Below, piece by piece: positions 6,054-6,057 of a stretch of 6,057 nt of DNA; the stretch's first letter is position 1, and every line of letters starts with the position of its first letter. Source of the stretch: Deltaproteobacteria bacterium (lineage in GTDB: Bacteria > Myxococcota > Polyangia > Polyangiales > B10-G4); assembly GCA_019312705.1 (NCBI GenBank), contig JAFDCW010000357.1, positions 1 through 6,057 of the forward strand, written 5' to 3'. The notes beneath the pieces are model-generated. The model had not been told where the DNA came from. It did no database searches and was given only the letters and a program-made list of their open reading frames with translations. Made by a program: the position numbers and the translations under genes.

Positions 6054-6057
6054 GCAT

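Overview
The window is GC-rich, densely coded bacterial DNA. It holds five complete genes, one gene cut by the left edge, and a perfect palindromic element at the right edge. Two predicted lipoproteins, one with an OmpA-type peptidoglycan-binding domain, point to a Gram-negative cell envelope. High GC, relaxed GTG/ATG start use and the lipoprotein style would fit a Myxococcota or other deltaproteobacterial-type genome. That placement is inference, because there is no rRNA or other taxonomic marker here.

Layout. Positions 1-821 (minus) hold the N-terminal third of the molybdenum-binding subunit of xanthine dehydrogenase (xdhB), running off the left edge. Positions 818-2224 (minus) hold xdhA, the 2Fe-2S/FAD subunit, with a 4-bp stop/start overlap into xdhB. 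An 82-bp divergent intergenic region separates xdhA from a plus-strand OmpA-family coiled-coil lipoprotein (2307-3089), which ends at a strong intrinsic terminator (3123-3154). Positions 3181-3981 (minus) encode a 266-residue protein I do not recognise, with less GC-biased codon use than its neighbours. A 109-bp divergent spacer follows, then a plus-strand secreted lipoprotein with an endonuclease/exonuclease/phosphatase (EEP) domain (4091-5110). It converges, with six bases between stop codons, on xdhC (5117-5968, minus), the molybdenum-cofactor sulfuration/insertion factor for xanthine dehydrogenase. A 65-bp palindrome (5989-6053) sits just upstream of the xdhC ribosome-binding site.

How the genes work together. 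xdhA, xdhB and xdhC form one functional unit: oxidation of hypoxanthine and xanthine to urate by an XdhA2B2 enzyme, matured by XdhC. All three lie on the same strand, but xdhC is separated from xdhAB by three unrelated genes in mixed orientation, so it must be transcribed on its own. The two lipoproteins and the unknown protein have no obvious link to purine catabolism.

I found no evidence for a new multi-gene system. The points most worth a second look are the palindromic element against the xdhC leader, an apparent in-frame loss of about 23 residues in XdhB, the unrecognised 266-residue protein, and the cysteine-rich insert in the EEP lipoprotein.
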